From NCBI RefSeq assembly GCF_038024855.1, contig NZ_CP139087.1, positions 62,001 through 126,000 of the forward strand: a stretch of 64,000 nt of DNA, read 5' to 3'. The stretch comes from Methylocella tundrae (lineage in GTDB: Bacteria; Pseudomonadota; Alphaproteobacteria; Rhizobiales; Beijerinckiaceae). The notes beneath the pieces were generated by a model, which did no database searches, was not told the origin of the DNA, and was given only the letters and a program-made list of their open reading frames with translations. This document shows positions 43,903 through 52,244 of the stretch, in pieces. The position numbers and the translations under genes were made by a program. Numbering within the stretch: the stretch's first letter is position 1; each line of letters begins with the position of its first letter.

Positions 43903-43949
43903 TCGTGCTATTTTGAATGGCCGTTTCGGATCACGCCAAAATAGCACGA
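43903..43949. repeat. Perfect 13-bp inverted repeat, 21-bp spacer
   Basis: TCGTGCTATTTTG and CAAAATAGCACGA are exact reverse complements. The element sits 23 bp upstream of the 43530-43880 gene. It may be an operator or the ends of a tiny mobile element. The spacer contains a short motif (AATGGCCGTTTCGG) that recurs at 45409 and, less exactly, at 51596. Confidence 0.65.
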
Positions 43950-44103
43950 GAATGACCTAGATTGGCGCGACGCCGCCATGACGCGACGTCAGTTGCTGTC
44001 CCCCTACGCCAGGCTTACATATAAGTAAATGATTGACCATTGTTTCTATGCGCGACCCTTCCGCGCCCTACAAACCGGCCCCAATTGTTCAAATGCGTGC
44101 GCG

Positions 44104-44973
44104 TTACCAGTCATCAGGTGTGCAGAACCCGAGCACTAAGCGAAAGCCTTTCGATTTCAGGTAGGCGATTTCCTTCGGGATGTCGATGACCGGGCGTGGA
44201 AGGGGAGGCTCAGATCGGCACGCTTTGATATCTTCACATAGATCGTGATAGGCCAGCGCATGGCAGAATTCGCTGAGTTCCCGCGTGGCCGAGAAGGCGT
44301 CCAGATCTCCCCAACTGATTGTGCGGACAGCGATGCGATAGCTCCCGCAAAAATTGCCGTGTTGGGCGAAGGCCGCATATTGCCCTTCGGGTCCGGTCAT
44401 CGAAATTGACGCCGCATTTAAATGCTCCACGGGATTGCCCGTGTTAAGCAATTGCTTCAGCCGCGCCATGGCGCTCAATACGTAATAGAATTCGCTGTCA
44501 AAGACGTTTTTCGCATTGGGCCTCAGAAATGCGGACATCATGAACGGCTCATCGGGTCCGAGTTCGCCCGTTGCCTGCATCCGCGCGAACTCTTGGCCAT
44601 AGAACCAGACATCCACGAGGTAAGCCACAAAGGAAGCCTCTCGAATTTGGACACAGGTGGAGTTCTGCGTGAGGCGGAAGAGTGCTAACTTAGACTGCCG
44701 GCATATCTCGTCTTTCAGGTGGTCGTTTTTGCTCTCGTGACCTCCACCGTCGAATTCAATGGCGAATTGCGGATCATGATTGCGGTCGGTGACGACGAAA
44801 TCGAGATGCCCCATCAGGGCAAGGCGTCCGAGAGGGTCTGAGGTTAAATGTTTGATGTCAACAACGTCGGCTATTCGCACTTTCCGATAGATTTCCGCGT
44901 TATGACGGTCGGCGGCAGGTACCAAGAGGTCGTGCACATACATTTCGCCACGATTGGATAGTCGTTTCAGCAT
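44104..44973 (-). CDS. DUF2726-like nuclease-fold protein
   Basis: 289 residues. The N-terminal 130 residues match the DUF2726-type pattern: LSNRGEMYVHDLLV, VRIADVVDI, then GHLDFVVT and AIEFDGGGH followed by a Lys-containing KDEICRQS helix, typical of a restriction-endonuclease-like core (D, E-x-D). The C-terminal 150 residues are helical with unknown function. It lies between a TIR and a DUF2971 gene, in a likely defence region. The DUF2726 assignment is reasonably sure; the activity is inference. Confidence 0.7.
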   Translation of the reverse strand: MLKRLSNRGEMYVHDLLVPAADRHNAEIYRKVRIADVVDIKHLTSDPLGRLALMGHLDFVVTDRNHDPQFAIEFDGGGHESKNDHLKDEICRQSKLALFRLTQNSTCVQIREASFVAYLVDVWFYGQEFARMQATGELGPDEPFMMSAFLRPNAKNVFDSEFYYVLSAMARLKQLLNTGNPVEHLNAASISMTGPEGQYAAFAQHGNFCGSYRIAVRTISWGDLDAFSATRELSEFCHALAYHDLCEDIKACRSEPPLPRPVIDIPKEIAYLKSKGFRLVLGFCTPDDW

Positions 44974-45567
44974 GACGCGTTCACCAAAGACCCTAAAGAG
45001 CTGGCCGCCATCCTAGTCGTGGCGGCCATACGGCTTCGCAGCCCAATCAGAACGTTTGTTTCGCCCAACTCGACGTCAAGCGACCGGACCGATCGAAAGT
45101 TTTTAACTTTTTAGCCGAGTTATCCGCATTCGCCTGACATTCCGTCATTCTTGCATTAGATCGTATATTTCACGGTCATTTCCCCAAATCCCCAAAAGAT
45201 CGCCAAGAAATCGATTGTAATCCCTTATCGGGATATTCGCAGAATAACCTCTGGGAGGCTGCCGCAAAGCTGGCGTTCTGCGTGTCCGGGAAGGTCCAGC
45301 TGCCAAAACGCCTGGAACCGGACGTTCTCAGTGTCGGCTCAGGGTCAGGAGCGCTGCTCAGGCTCGGCCGCACAAATTGCGCAAAACGTGTCTCCGAGGC
45401 AACCCGAACGAATGGCCGTTTTCGGGAAGGCGAGTTTGGCTCGTGAACGGCGAAGATGGGCGCGAAATAGAAGCAGCTGGCCGATAAGAGACCTTCGGAA
45501 AGGGCTTAGAAGCGGACGTCTGTCATATCGGACGCTGCCCCCCTTGGGACAAACGCGGAGTGTAATT
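44974..45567. other. Gene-poor stretch with repeated intergenic motif
   Basis: About 590 bases before the DUF2971 gene, no supported gene. A short motif (CGAATGGCCGTTTTCGGGA) at 45409-45427 has relatives at 51596-51614 and 43914-43928. The last 30 bases hold the DUF2971 ribosome site. Confidence 0.4.
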
Positions 45568-46494
45568 TTGAGTGTGCCCCATCTGAAGTTACCTGACATC
45601 GTCTACAAATACACGAGCCCGGCAGCGGCGCGGCTCATCATCGCCAACCGCACCCTTCGCATCGGCCGGCCGACCGAGATGAACGACCCGTTCGACGCCT
45701 ATATCGACGACCTTTTCGACGTCGAGCTGAAGGACAGCTACAAGGCGGCCGCGGTGACCTTTGTCGACATACTGTCCCGTGACCCCGCGGAATTCGCCAA
45801 GCGGATCGGCGTGCCGCTAGAGGAGGCCATTGCTGCATCAGCCGCCATGAACGCAGGAACGGTCGCACAGCGTGATGAGCTGCTTGCGCTCTTCGCCTCG
45901 TCAGCCGTCGAGGAGATGTATCCTCAATTGAAGACAGAGCGCGAAGCCCTCGAAATCCAGAAGGCCGCGATCGTCGCCCAGTTCAGGAACTCCGGGATCT
46001 TCTGCGCTACACGGAGCAACAGCAACCTGCTTATGTGGTCGCACTATGCTGACGAGCACCGCGGGGTGGTGTTCGGGTTCCGGCCGGATGCTGCACGGGA
46101 CTCGTTCCTGTGCCTGCTCGAGCCCGTCACCTACAGTGACATCCGGCCGAGTTTTTATAAACCCTTCGACCCACTGGTGGGGGACATGCCTGCACCGACC
46201 CCAGAAACTATGCGCGCCTTCACCCGCTCGCTGACGGCCGTGAAAAGCACCCAATGGGCTTACGAGGAGGAACTACGCGTCGTCATCCCATCCTATGTCC
46301 CGGAAGGGCAACCGGCCGTGTTCATCTCTTACTATGCGACCGAACTGGCCGAACTCTATCTCGGCCATCGTGTAGCTGCGGGTGACCGCGACGAGCTCGT
46401 TGCGGCAGCGCGTGCCCTGAACAAGGATGTGGCGATCTTCCAGGCACGGATTTCCCCGGGAGCCTACGCCCTGTCGTTTGAGCCCATCAAGTGA
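45568..46494 (+). CDS. DUF2971 family protein
   Basis: 308 residues from TTG 45568, with GGAG 7 bases upstream; GTG 45574 is the alternative. Signature parts are VYKYTSPAAARLIIANRTLR, TEMNDPFDAYIDD near the start, and GIFCATRSNSNLLMWSHYAD with GVVFGF in the middle, all typical of DUF2971. The family is common in defence islands and mobile elements, with no proven reaction. A tiny gene follows 16 bases later. Confidence 0.85.
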   Translation: MSVPHLKLPDIVYKYTSPAAARLIIANRTLRIGRPTEMNDPFDAYIDDLFDVELKDSYKAAAVTFVDILSRDPAEFAKRIGVPLEEAIAASAAMNAGTVAQRDELLALFASSAVEEMYPQLKTEREALEIQKAAIVAQFRNSGIFCATRSNSNLLMWSHYADEHRGVVFGFRPDAARDSFLCLLEPVTYSDIRPSFYKPFDPLVGDMPAPTPETMRAFTRSLTAVKSTQWAYEEELRVVIPSYVPEGQPAVFISYYATELAELYLGHRVAAGDRDELVAAARALNKDVAIFQARISPGAYALSFEPIK

Positions 46495-46510
46495 CGAGAA
46501 GGCGCGTGTG

Positions 46511-46654
46511 ATGGCAAACCCTAAGGCACCAGAGATCGAGCAGAAGCAGGCCAACCGGCTCTGCCAAATGTCGCCGGCCGACCGCCTGACCTTCATCGCC
46601 AAGGGGCTACCGGTCATTCTGGCTTGCGCGCAAGGGTTCTGGAGAGCTGAGTAG
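46511..46654 (+). CDS. Tiny protein next to DUF2971 gene
   Basis: 47 residues, 16 bases after the DUF2971 stop, same direction. It is mostly polar at the start and hydrophobic in the middle (RLTFIAKGLPVILACAQGFW). Its place and codon use suggest a real partner gene; function unknown. The upstream GGCGCG gives a weak ribosome site. Confidence 0.45.
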   Translation: MANPKAPEIEQKQANRLCQMSPADRLTFIAKGLPVILACAQGFWRAE

Positions 46655-46841
46655 GGCAGTTGGCGATCGTCGGCTTGGCGGACGATCCTTGCGGCCCGAC
46701 AAGGTCCGGAACGGGCGCGAAACAGAAGCGGCGGGCCGGAATCGGAATGGCGGCTTTCTCGCGCGAGCCAGGGGAAGCCGCCGATCGGCTTGTTCCTGCG
46801 AACGGTGGTTTTCAGGAGCGCCCCGCGGTCAGTTTCGACCT

Positions 46842-46997
46842 ATGACGGACTCTGCGCGAGTGGAGAGCCTATACCTGCTGTCAGGCGCAGGCGGAATTCC
46901 GCCGCGATATGCGACAACCGGCAGCTTTGAAATCGTTGTTGGCGTCGCCGATCAGGGTTACGATCTGGTGCCAGCCGAGTATGCGGCACGGCTTTGA
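46842..46997 (+). CDS. Small hypothetical protein before HEPN/Toprim gene
   Basis: 51 residues (SLYLLSGAGGIPPRYATTGS, then EIVVGVADQGYDLVPAEY), 15 bases before the HEPN/Toprim start. The second half reads like folded protein. No family recognised. It might be a real small partner or a remnant of a larger gene; the weak ribosome site leaves this open. Confidence 0.35.
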   Translation: MTDSARVESLYLLSGAGGIPPRYATTGSFEIVVGVADQGYDLVPAEYAARL

Positions 46998-47012
46998 GTC
47001 GAGGATTGCGTT

Positions 47013-48281
47013 ATGGGATCGATGATCAGCCTCGCGGTCGGCCGCCTTGAAGTCGATTGGGGAAAGAACAATGGTTTCGTCGATCACAGCGCGCTGTTTC
47101 AGTCCGATGATACGGCGCAAATTCCCTACTATTACGCGGGACAAGAGATTGAGGGCGCGGACGGCGCGCCCGATTGGGAGGTGATCACCGAGCTAAAGGA
47201 AGGCTTATCGAAGCCGCTTGCGCAGGTGATCGAGCGGATCAATTTGCTCGGCCACACCCATTCGGTATGCGACGCCGAGTTTGCGGCGTTGGCCGAATTC
47301 AATGGCTTCGATGCTACCACGTTTTCGTTCTCTGATTTGCGCGAGGCCTTGGCATCCATTGATGTCAGCTCGCTGTCTCCGAATTATGGCGAAGGGAGCG
47401 AGGATTTCGGCAAATTCTTCCGGCGCCAAATCCTTCCGCGGCTCGGCCTTAAAGCGAGTGGCCCCGACCCAATGGAACTCGGATGCATCGCGGAAGGCAT
47501 GGAGAACCTCAGTGCCTACACCATCCTCCACCTGCTTGCGGAAAATCCAACGGCACGCGGCCTGAATGTGCAATGGGCGTTCAATGATGTCGAAGACGGA
47601 GGCTGGGCGAAGCGCAGCGATTTTGTGAAGCCCGTCGATCAGTCGTCGCGCTTTCTGATTGTCACCGAGGGAAGCTCTGACGCGGCGATTATAGGCAACG
47701 GGTTTCGCCTCCTAAGACCTCACATCGCCGACTTTTTCGATTTCGTCGATATGGAGGAAGGCTACCCCTTTACTGGAACCGGCAACGTGTTTCGCTTCGT
47801 CCAGGGCCTCATCAGCATCCGGGTGCTGAACAACGTCATCGTTGTTTATGACAATGACGCTGAAGGCGCTGCCAATTTTGAACGGACGCGGCAGCTCAAT
47901 CTTCCGGCAAACTTGGCTGTCATCAAGTTGCCCGAACTGGCTTGCTTTAAGGCGTTCACTACGGTCGGCCCGAACGGACGGCATCTTGCGAACATCAACA
48001 GCCGAGCAGCCGCCATCGAGTGCTATCTCGATCTCCCGGCTGACGCCGCTGTGCGTTGGTCGAGTTACAATGCCAAGATCGGGGCTTACCAGGGAGAGCT
48101 CGTCGGTAAGGAAAAGTACGCCCGGGCCTTCCTTGACCTGCGCGCACGGTCGACGGCCTACCGTTTTGACAACATAGCGTCCGTGCTCGACGTGATTGTG
48201 CGCACCGCCACCAACATGCGCGAAAAACTGATGGCTGAGACCTTCGCCGACCTGTACAGCGGCCGGCTGGAGTCCCTCTAG
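47013..48281 (+). CDS. HEPN/Toprim-associated domain protein
   Basis: 422 residues. The N-terminal domain (about 1-180) starts with ISLAVGRLEVDWGKNNGFVD, hallmark of the HEPN/Toprim-associated family. A Toprim domain follows: FLIVTEGSSDAAII (E near 220) and VVYDNDAEG (near 278) supply the acidic residues that bind metal. Such proteins occur in defence islands and may act on nucleic acid. AGGA lies 7 bases before ATG 47013. Its TAG stop comes from the CTAG duplicated by the adjacent IS, so the gene is intact. Confidence 0.8.
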   Translation: MGSMISLAVGRLEVDWGKNNGFVDHSALFQSDDTAQIPYYYAGQEIEGADGAPDWEVITELKEGLSKPLAQVIERINLLGHTHSVCDAEFAALAEFNGFDATTFSFSDLREALASIDVSSLSPNYGEGSEDFGKFFRRQILPRLGLKASGPDPMELGCIAEGMENLSAYTILHLLAENPTARGLNVQWAFNDVEDGGWAKRSDFVKPVDQSSRFLIVTEGSSDAAIIGNGFRLLRPHIADFFDFVDMEEGYPFTGTGNVFRFVQGLISIRVLNNVIVVYDNDAEGAANFERTRQLNLPANLAVIKLPELACFKAFTTVGPNGRHLANINSRAAAIECYLDLPADAAVRWSSYNAKIGAYQGELVGKEKYARAFLDLRARSTAYRFDNIASVLDVIVRTATNMREKLMAETFADLYSGRLESL

Positions 48282-49541
48282 CAGGCTGCTGAAAAACGCC
48301 TTGCCTTTGCGATTTTCGGGGTTGTGGCGTGATTTTCGCGGGCGTCGGGCGCCCCGCGCCGTGCGGTTGAGGCGCCGCGCGACGGGGCCCGGCTGGGCTT
48401 GGCGCCCCATCACGCGGTTTCCCGCATCAACTTCGGCAATCGGATGAGATTATAGGCGGCGGCGACCCCGCGAAATTTTGTCTTGCACTGACCAGCGACC
48501 GTCTTCATCCAGCCGAAGGCTTCTTCGATGCGTTTTCCTATGTGCTGGCTGACCGCATAGCCGGGATGGCGCGTCGTGCGCCGGTCGATGGCCGAGCGGC
48601 GTCCATTGTTGTTTTGCGCCACATGCGGCCGCACGTTCATCGAGCGCAGCTCATTGACGAAAACGCGGGGGTCATAGCCCTTGTCGGCGCCAAGCGTCAC
48701 GCCGGACCGGCGATTGGCGAGCGGCTCGATCATAACGAGCGCGGCGGTTCGTTCGGCTTGGCCGTCGGCTGGGGTCAGGCAGGCGTTGACGATGAGGCCG
48801 GAGCGATTCTCCATCAAGGCGTGGCCAAGAAAAGCGAGCTTGGCTTCCATGCCCGCGCCCTTGCGGTAGAGCTTGGCCTCGGGATCGGTGGTCGAGGCGT
48901 GCGACTCGTTCGAGCGCTTCTCGCCCTTGAAATCAACCTCGGTGTTGCGTCCGGAGCCGGGCGGCGGCTCCTTGCCCGAGCCGTCCTTGGGCTTGAAGCT
49001 CTTCATCGACGCCCAGGCCTCGATCAGTGTGCCGTCAACGGAGAAATGCTCGTTTGACAGAAGCCTCTTCACGCGGGGCCGAGCCAGAACCGCCGCCAGA
49101 AATTTTGCCGCGATGGCGCCTTCAAGCAGGCGGTCGCGGTTCTTCGAGAACACGGTAGCGTCCCACACCGCATCGTCGACCGAAAGGCCGACGAACCAGC
49201 GAAACAGAAGATCGGTGTCGAGCCGCTCCATCAACTGCCGCTCGGAGCGCACCGAATAGAAGGCTTGCAGCAGCATGGCGCGCAACAGCCGCTCCGGCGC
49301 GATCGACGGCCGGCCGGTCTTCGAATAAAGCGCCGCGAAATCCGGCGCCAAGGCCGACAGCGCATCGTTCACAATCGCCCGGATCGCGCGCAGCGGATGA
49401 TCGCGCCGCACCCTCGTCTCCAGATCGACATAGCTGAACAGCCGCCCCGCCTGTTCGTCCGACCCGCGCATTCGTTCGCTCCCTTCGCAACGCGAGGGAA
49501 TCACCAACGCGGCTTAAGCGAAAGGGTTTTTCAGCATCCTG
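48282..49541 (-). mobile_element. IS5-family insertion sequence, 1260 bp
   Basis: Terminal inverted repeats (CAGGCTGCTGAAAAAC at 48282 and its partner at 49541, about 18 bp with two differences) bound a single transposase gene. CTAG occurs directly outside both ends (48278-48281 and 49542-49545), a YTAR-type 4-bp target duplication typical of the IS5 subgroup. The element seems whole. It separates the convergent HEPN/Toprim and ApeA genes. Confidence 0.92.
48410..49471 (-). CDS. IS5-family transposase
   Basis: 353 residues from ATG 49471, with GGGAG 8 bases upstream; a start at 49507 lies close to the inverted repeat and is less likely. N-terminal DDE-Tnp accessory region (RPSIAPERLLRAMLLQAFYS), then the catalytic triad: D in FSVDGTLIEAW, D in LGADKGYD and E in RIEEAFGWMK. 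No stop or frameshift, so likely active or recently so. Confidence 0.92.
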   Translation of the reverse strand: MRGSDEQAGRLFSYVDLETRVRRDHPLRAIRAIVNDALSALAPDFAALYSKTGRPSIAPERLLRAMLLQAFYSVRSERQLMERLDTDLLFRWFVGLSVDDAVWDATVFSKNRDRLLEGAIAAKFLAAVLARPRVKRLLSNEHFSVDGTLIEAWASMKSFKPKDGSGKEPPPGSGRNTEVDFKGEKRSNESHASTTDPEAKLYRKGAGMEAKLAFLGHALMENRSGLIVNACLTPADGQAERTAALVMIEPLANRRSGVTLGADKGYDPRVFVNELRSMNVRPHVAQNNNGRRSAIDRRTTRHPGYAVSQHIGKRIEEAFGWMKTVAGQCKTKFRGVAAAYNLIRLPKLMRETA

Positions 49542-49586
49542 CTAGATCGCGCGGACGAGCGTAAGGTGTCGCTACCGCACCTTCCG

Positions 49587-51026
49587 TCACTGCTGCGGAT
49601 CAAGCAGACTCTTGTCCAGTAGGTGCGCCTTCACAAAATGGTATTTGATCGGAAGCGAACCAAAGCCATCGAACATCCATGCTTTGATGATCCTGGCGTC
49701 GATGCCGATTTCATAAAGCAGCAACGCCTGATAGAGGGTCGCGAGCGCCTGGCCTTTGCTTTCGAGATCGAGGATAAAATCGTTGTACGGCGTTTCGTTA
49801 TGGCGCTGGCCACCGAAATGCGAAATATCGTTGCGCAGCTTTCCGCATACCTCGCAGAAGCTCCTGAGGCGCGTTTCGTCGAGGCCGAGCGGCACCTCGC
49901 GCAACGTCTCGTAAAGCCTTTGTCCTAGCGGCGGTTGGTCTTTGGCGCGCTCGAGCACGTCCGCTAACCATTTCTGATCCTTCGCAAGGCTGACCTGCGC
50001 TACAATCCGTTTGATTTTCTCGTCGAGCTTGGTCTCCCCAGTTGGCGGATATTTCCTGCGGTGAAAGGCCTCCAGCCCGAAGACCAGGTTTATGAAGCGG
50101 TTTTCGATATAGAGCCTCACGCCGCGGCGCGTGCCGAGATAGAGATAGAAACCTGGACCGAACGCCTCGCGCTTCTTTTTCCAATCGGACCAGATTTCGC
50201 CGAACCGCTCGCGCAACTGCATGAAGTTGGTGATGCACTCATGCGCCTTGGGCGGCGGCGACGCCGCCTTGCTCCCGGGCTTCGGGAAATAAAGCCGGTA
50301 TTGCGCGATCTTGCCCGCCGCAATCCACGGCCAATCGAGGGTGTGATCAGAGCCCGTCAGCATCAATAGCAAATCTTCGAGCAACTTGTACTGCGCGATG
50401 AGGTCCTTGAGGGCGAGCGGCTTCCTGAAGCGGAGCACAGCGGACGCCGTTTGTTTCAGGGAAAGCGCCATGCCAAAGACCGGTCCCGACGAATCCTCGG
50501 CACTCTCGAAATGAATCGACAGCTTCCCGTCGGCGGTTGGATAGACGGCATCCTTTGGTCGCTTGTATTTGACCGAGACCATACGCTTCGATGACGTGAC
50601 CTTGATCGAGGCGAGCCGCAGCCACTCTTCAAAGCCGGTGAGCGGAACAATGATTTCCTTAAAGGCACGCGTGGCGGGCGGCTTCGCAAATCCATCAGCC
50701 ACGAGACACAGCCCGGCAATATAACGCTCGTAGGACATGCCGCTGGCGGTGAACTGGCCGCCGTTGCCTATAAGTCCAGTGAGGAGTACGCGCTTGTTCG
50801 ACGTCCTAAGCACTCCTTGGATGTCTTTGTCGATGAGCTGGCCGCCCCGCATCATCGGCGTCATAGGCCCGTGCTTGCTCGGGAAATAACCGTCCAGCTC
50901 CAGCCGCGTCTGGCCGTCGTCGTCGATGATGAGAAGCCCGGCAACGCAGGAATCCGGCGCGAATTGTTTTTCGGGGACCGCCTCGTCGGCCCACCAGAAC
51001 AGTCCGCGCTCCTCAAGGATCGCCAT
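49587..51026 (-). CDS. apeA: ApeA-type HEPN anti-phage protein
   Basis: 479 residues from ATG 51026 (GGAG 8 bases upstream; a longer frame is rejected). An N-terminal beta-rich ApeA domain (about 1-290: EERGLFWWADEAVPEKQF, LDGYFPSKHGPM) precedes a helical HEPN domain (about 310-479) with the motif RNDISH at about 397-402, R-x4-H, the RNase active-site pattern. ApeA is a known single-gene anti-phage system that cleaves RNA. The family call is good; the in vivo role is inferred. It is convergent with the HEPN/Toprim gene across the IS. Confidence 0.82.
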   Translation of the reverse strand: MAILEERGLFWWADEAVPEKQFAPDSCVAGLLIIDDDGQTRLELDGYFPSKHGPMTPMMRGGQLIDKDIQGVLRTSNKRVLLTGLIGNGGQFTASGMSYERYIAGLCLVADGFAKPPATRAFKEIIVPLTGFEEWLRLASIKVTSSKRMVSVKYKRPKDAVYPTADGKLSIHFESAEDSSGPVFGMALSLKQTASAVLRFRKPLALKDLIAQYKLLEDLLLMLTGSDHTLDWPWIAAGKIAQYRLYFPKPGSKAASPPPKAHECITNFMQLRERFGEIWSDWKKKREAFGPGFYLYLGTRRGVRLYIENRFINLVFGLEAFHRRKYPPTGETKLDEKIKRIVAQVSLAKDQKWLADVLERAKDQPPLGQRLYETLREVPLGLDETRLRSFCEVCGKLRNDISHFGGQRHNETPYNDFILDLESKGQALATLYQALLLYEIGIDARIIKAWMFDGFGSLPIKYHFVKAHLLDKSLLDPQQ

Positions 51027-51273
51027 CGTCAAAGCTCCGTCGGGGCCGCCGCCGCGCCACGTGTCACGAAGTCTAACCGTTCGTGCGGGCGGTTCCAGTT
51101 TTCCCTTTCGTTCGCAGGGCGTTCGTTTCGGCGTCTCGCACTGGCCCGGGGCGCCGGCTGCAAGTGTAAACGCCCCCCTCCACGCTGTTCCGGCCGCAGG
51201 CGGTGCGCCGCCCCTAAGAGCCGGTGCAACCGGCCTCGACGACCGCGCTAATGCGGCCGAAAAGGAAGGAAAC

Positions 51274-51447
51274 ATGAAATTGCCATCGCTGATCGAACTT
51301 CTGCAATTGTCGCGGGTCGAACTCTGCGACCAGCTCGCGCAACTGACCGATGCCCATCTGGATATTCCAGAAGGTTTGGACGAGAGCGTTGTCGCACGCT
51401 TTAACCTTCGCCTGATCCGCCGCGCGCCGGCTTTCCACGAACGCTGA
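51274..51447 (+). CDS. Small hypothetical protein divergent from apeA
   Basis: 57 residues, ATG 51274 after a strong AAAGGAAGGAAAC site. Leu-rich helical start (LIELLQLSRVELCDQLAQL), acidic middle and basic end. It is divergent from apeA, 247 bases apart. No family recognised. The strong ribosome site suggests a real gene. Confidence 0.5.
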   Translation: MKLPSLIELLQLSRVELCDQLAQLTDAHLDIPEGLDESVVARFNLRLIRRAPAFHER

Positions 51448-51813
51448 ACGCGCGTGGTGCGGGCGCTAGTTGGAAGGCCTTACAGCTTGCATGGCGGGGA
51501 GCGCACCGCTCTCTCCGTAAAGGTGCAACAGCGCCGGTTTGCTGTCGATCAGGATGCTTCGAAGCGGCCGGATCGGCTGGGCTCGGCAACGGGAACGAAT
51601 GACCGGTTTTGGGAGCGGCCCTCACCGCCCTGAATGGCTTGCATGGGCGCGAAGCCGCTGTTGCTACAAGTCGGAAGGTCTCTTTTGGGTCACGGTCCGA
51701 AAAGGCATGGAGCGGCAGAATTTGTTAATTGGGAATTAACCCTAAATCCTTAGCAAGAGTCAGCTGGCGCATGCTCTGCATGCGAAAGGTTATTCGAAGC
51801 ACGGAGAGTTCCT
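51448..51813. other. Gene-poor stretch upstream of HU gene
   Basis: About 365 bases with no supported gene. The motif related to the one at 45409 lies at 51596-51614. It should contain the HU promoter. No hairpin found. Confidence 0.4.
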
Positions 51814-52206
51814 ATGGCGAAGGCGAAGACAAGTAAGCCGGCGGTGACGAGTAAGGCGAGCGTAACCGGGGCGCCGCCTGTTCGTCCTGTCAAAGAAACC
51901 TTGACGAAGTCGGCGCTGATCAACCTTGTTGCGGCGCAGAACGATCTTCCGCGCAAAACGGCTGCAGCAGTTTACGCTACATTGGAAGCGGTGTTCCTTG
52001 GCTCGGTGCATCCCCGCGGTGTTGGCGAGTTCACCTTGCCAGGTCTTTTGAAGGTGTCTCTGCGCAAAGTGCCGGCTCGACGGGCTGGAACTCTGGTTCG
52101 CAATCCCGCTACCGGCGAGATGATCAAAGGCGCGGCGAAACCGGCTAGCGTCCGCGTAAGCATTCGCGCCTTATCCAAGCTCAAAACTGCAGCTGTCTCC
52201 CGGTAA
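51814..52206 (+). CDS. HU-family DNA-binding protein
   Basis: 130 residues. A basic, disordered N-terminal extension (1-28) precedes an HU/IHF fold (about 29-125: LTKSALINLVAAQNDLPRKT, then GEFTLPGLLKVSLRKVPARRAGTLVRNPATGE). The RNPATGE-type arm sequence is a strong HU mark. HU proteins bend DNA and organise nucleoids. The longer N-terminus and the SIRALSKLK end differ from typical 90-residue HU. It may coat the element or aid replication or transfer. Confidence 0.9.
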   Translation: MAKAKTSKPAVTSKASVTGAPPVRPVKETLTKSALINLVAAQNDLPRKTAAAVYATLEAVFLGSVHPRGVGEFTLPGLLKVSLRKVPARRAGTLVRNPATGEMIKGAAKPASVRVSIRALSKLKTAAVSR

Positions 52207-52244
52207 ATGCCGCTTTTAGCGCTCGCGGCCGAAGCTGAACCAAA

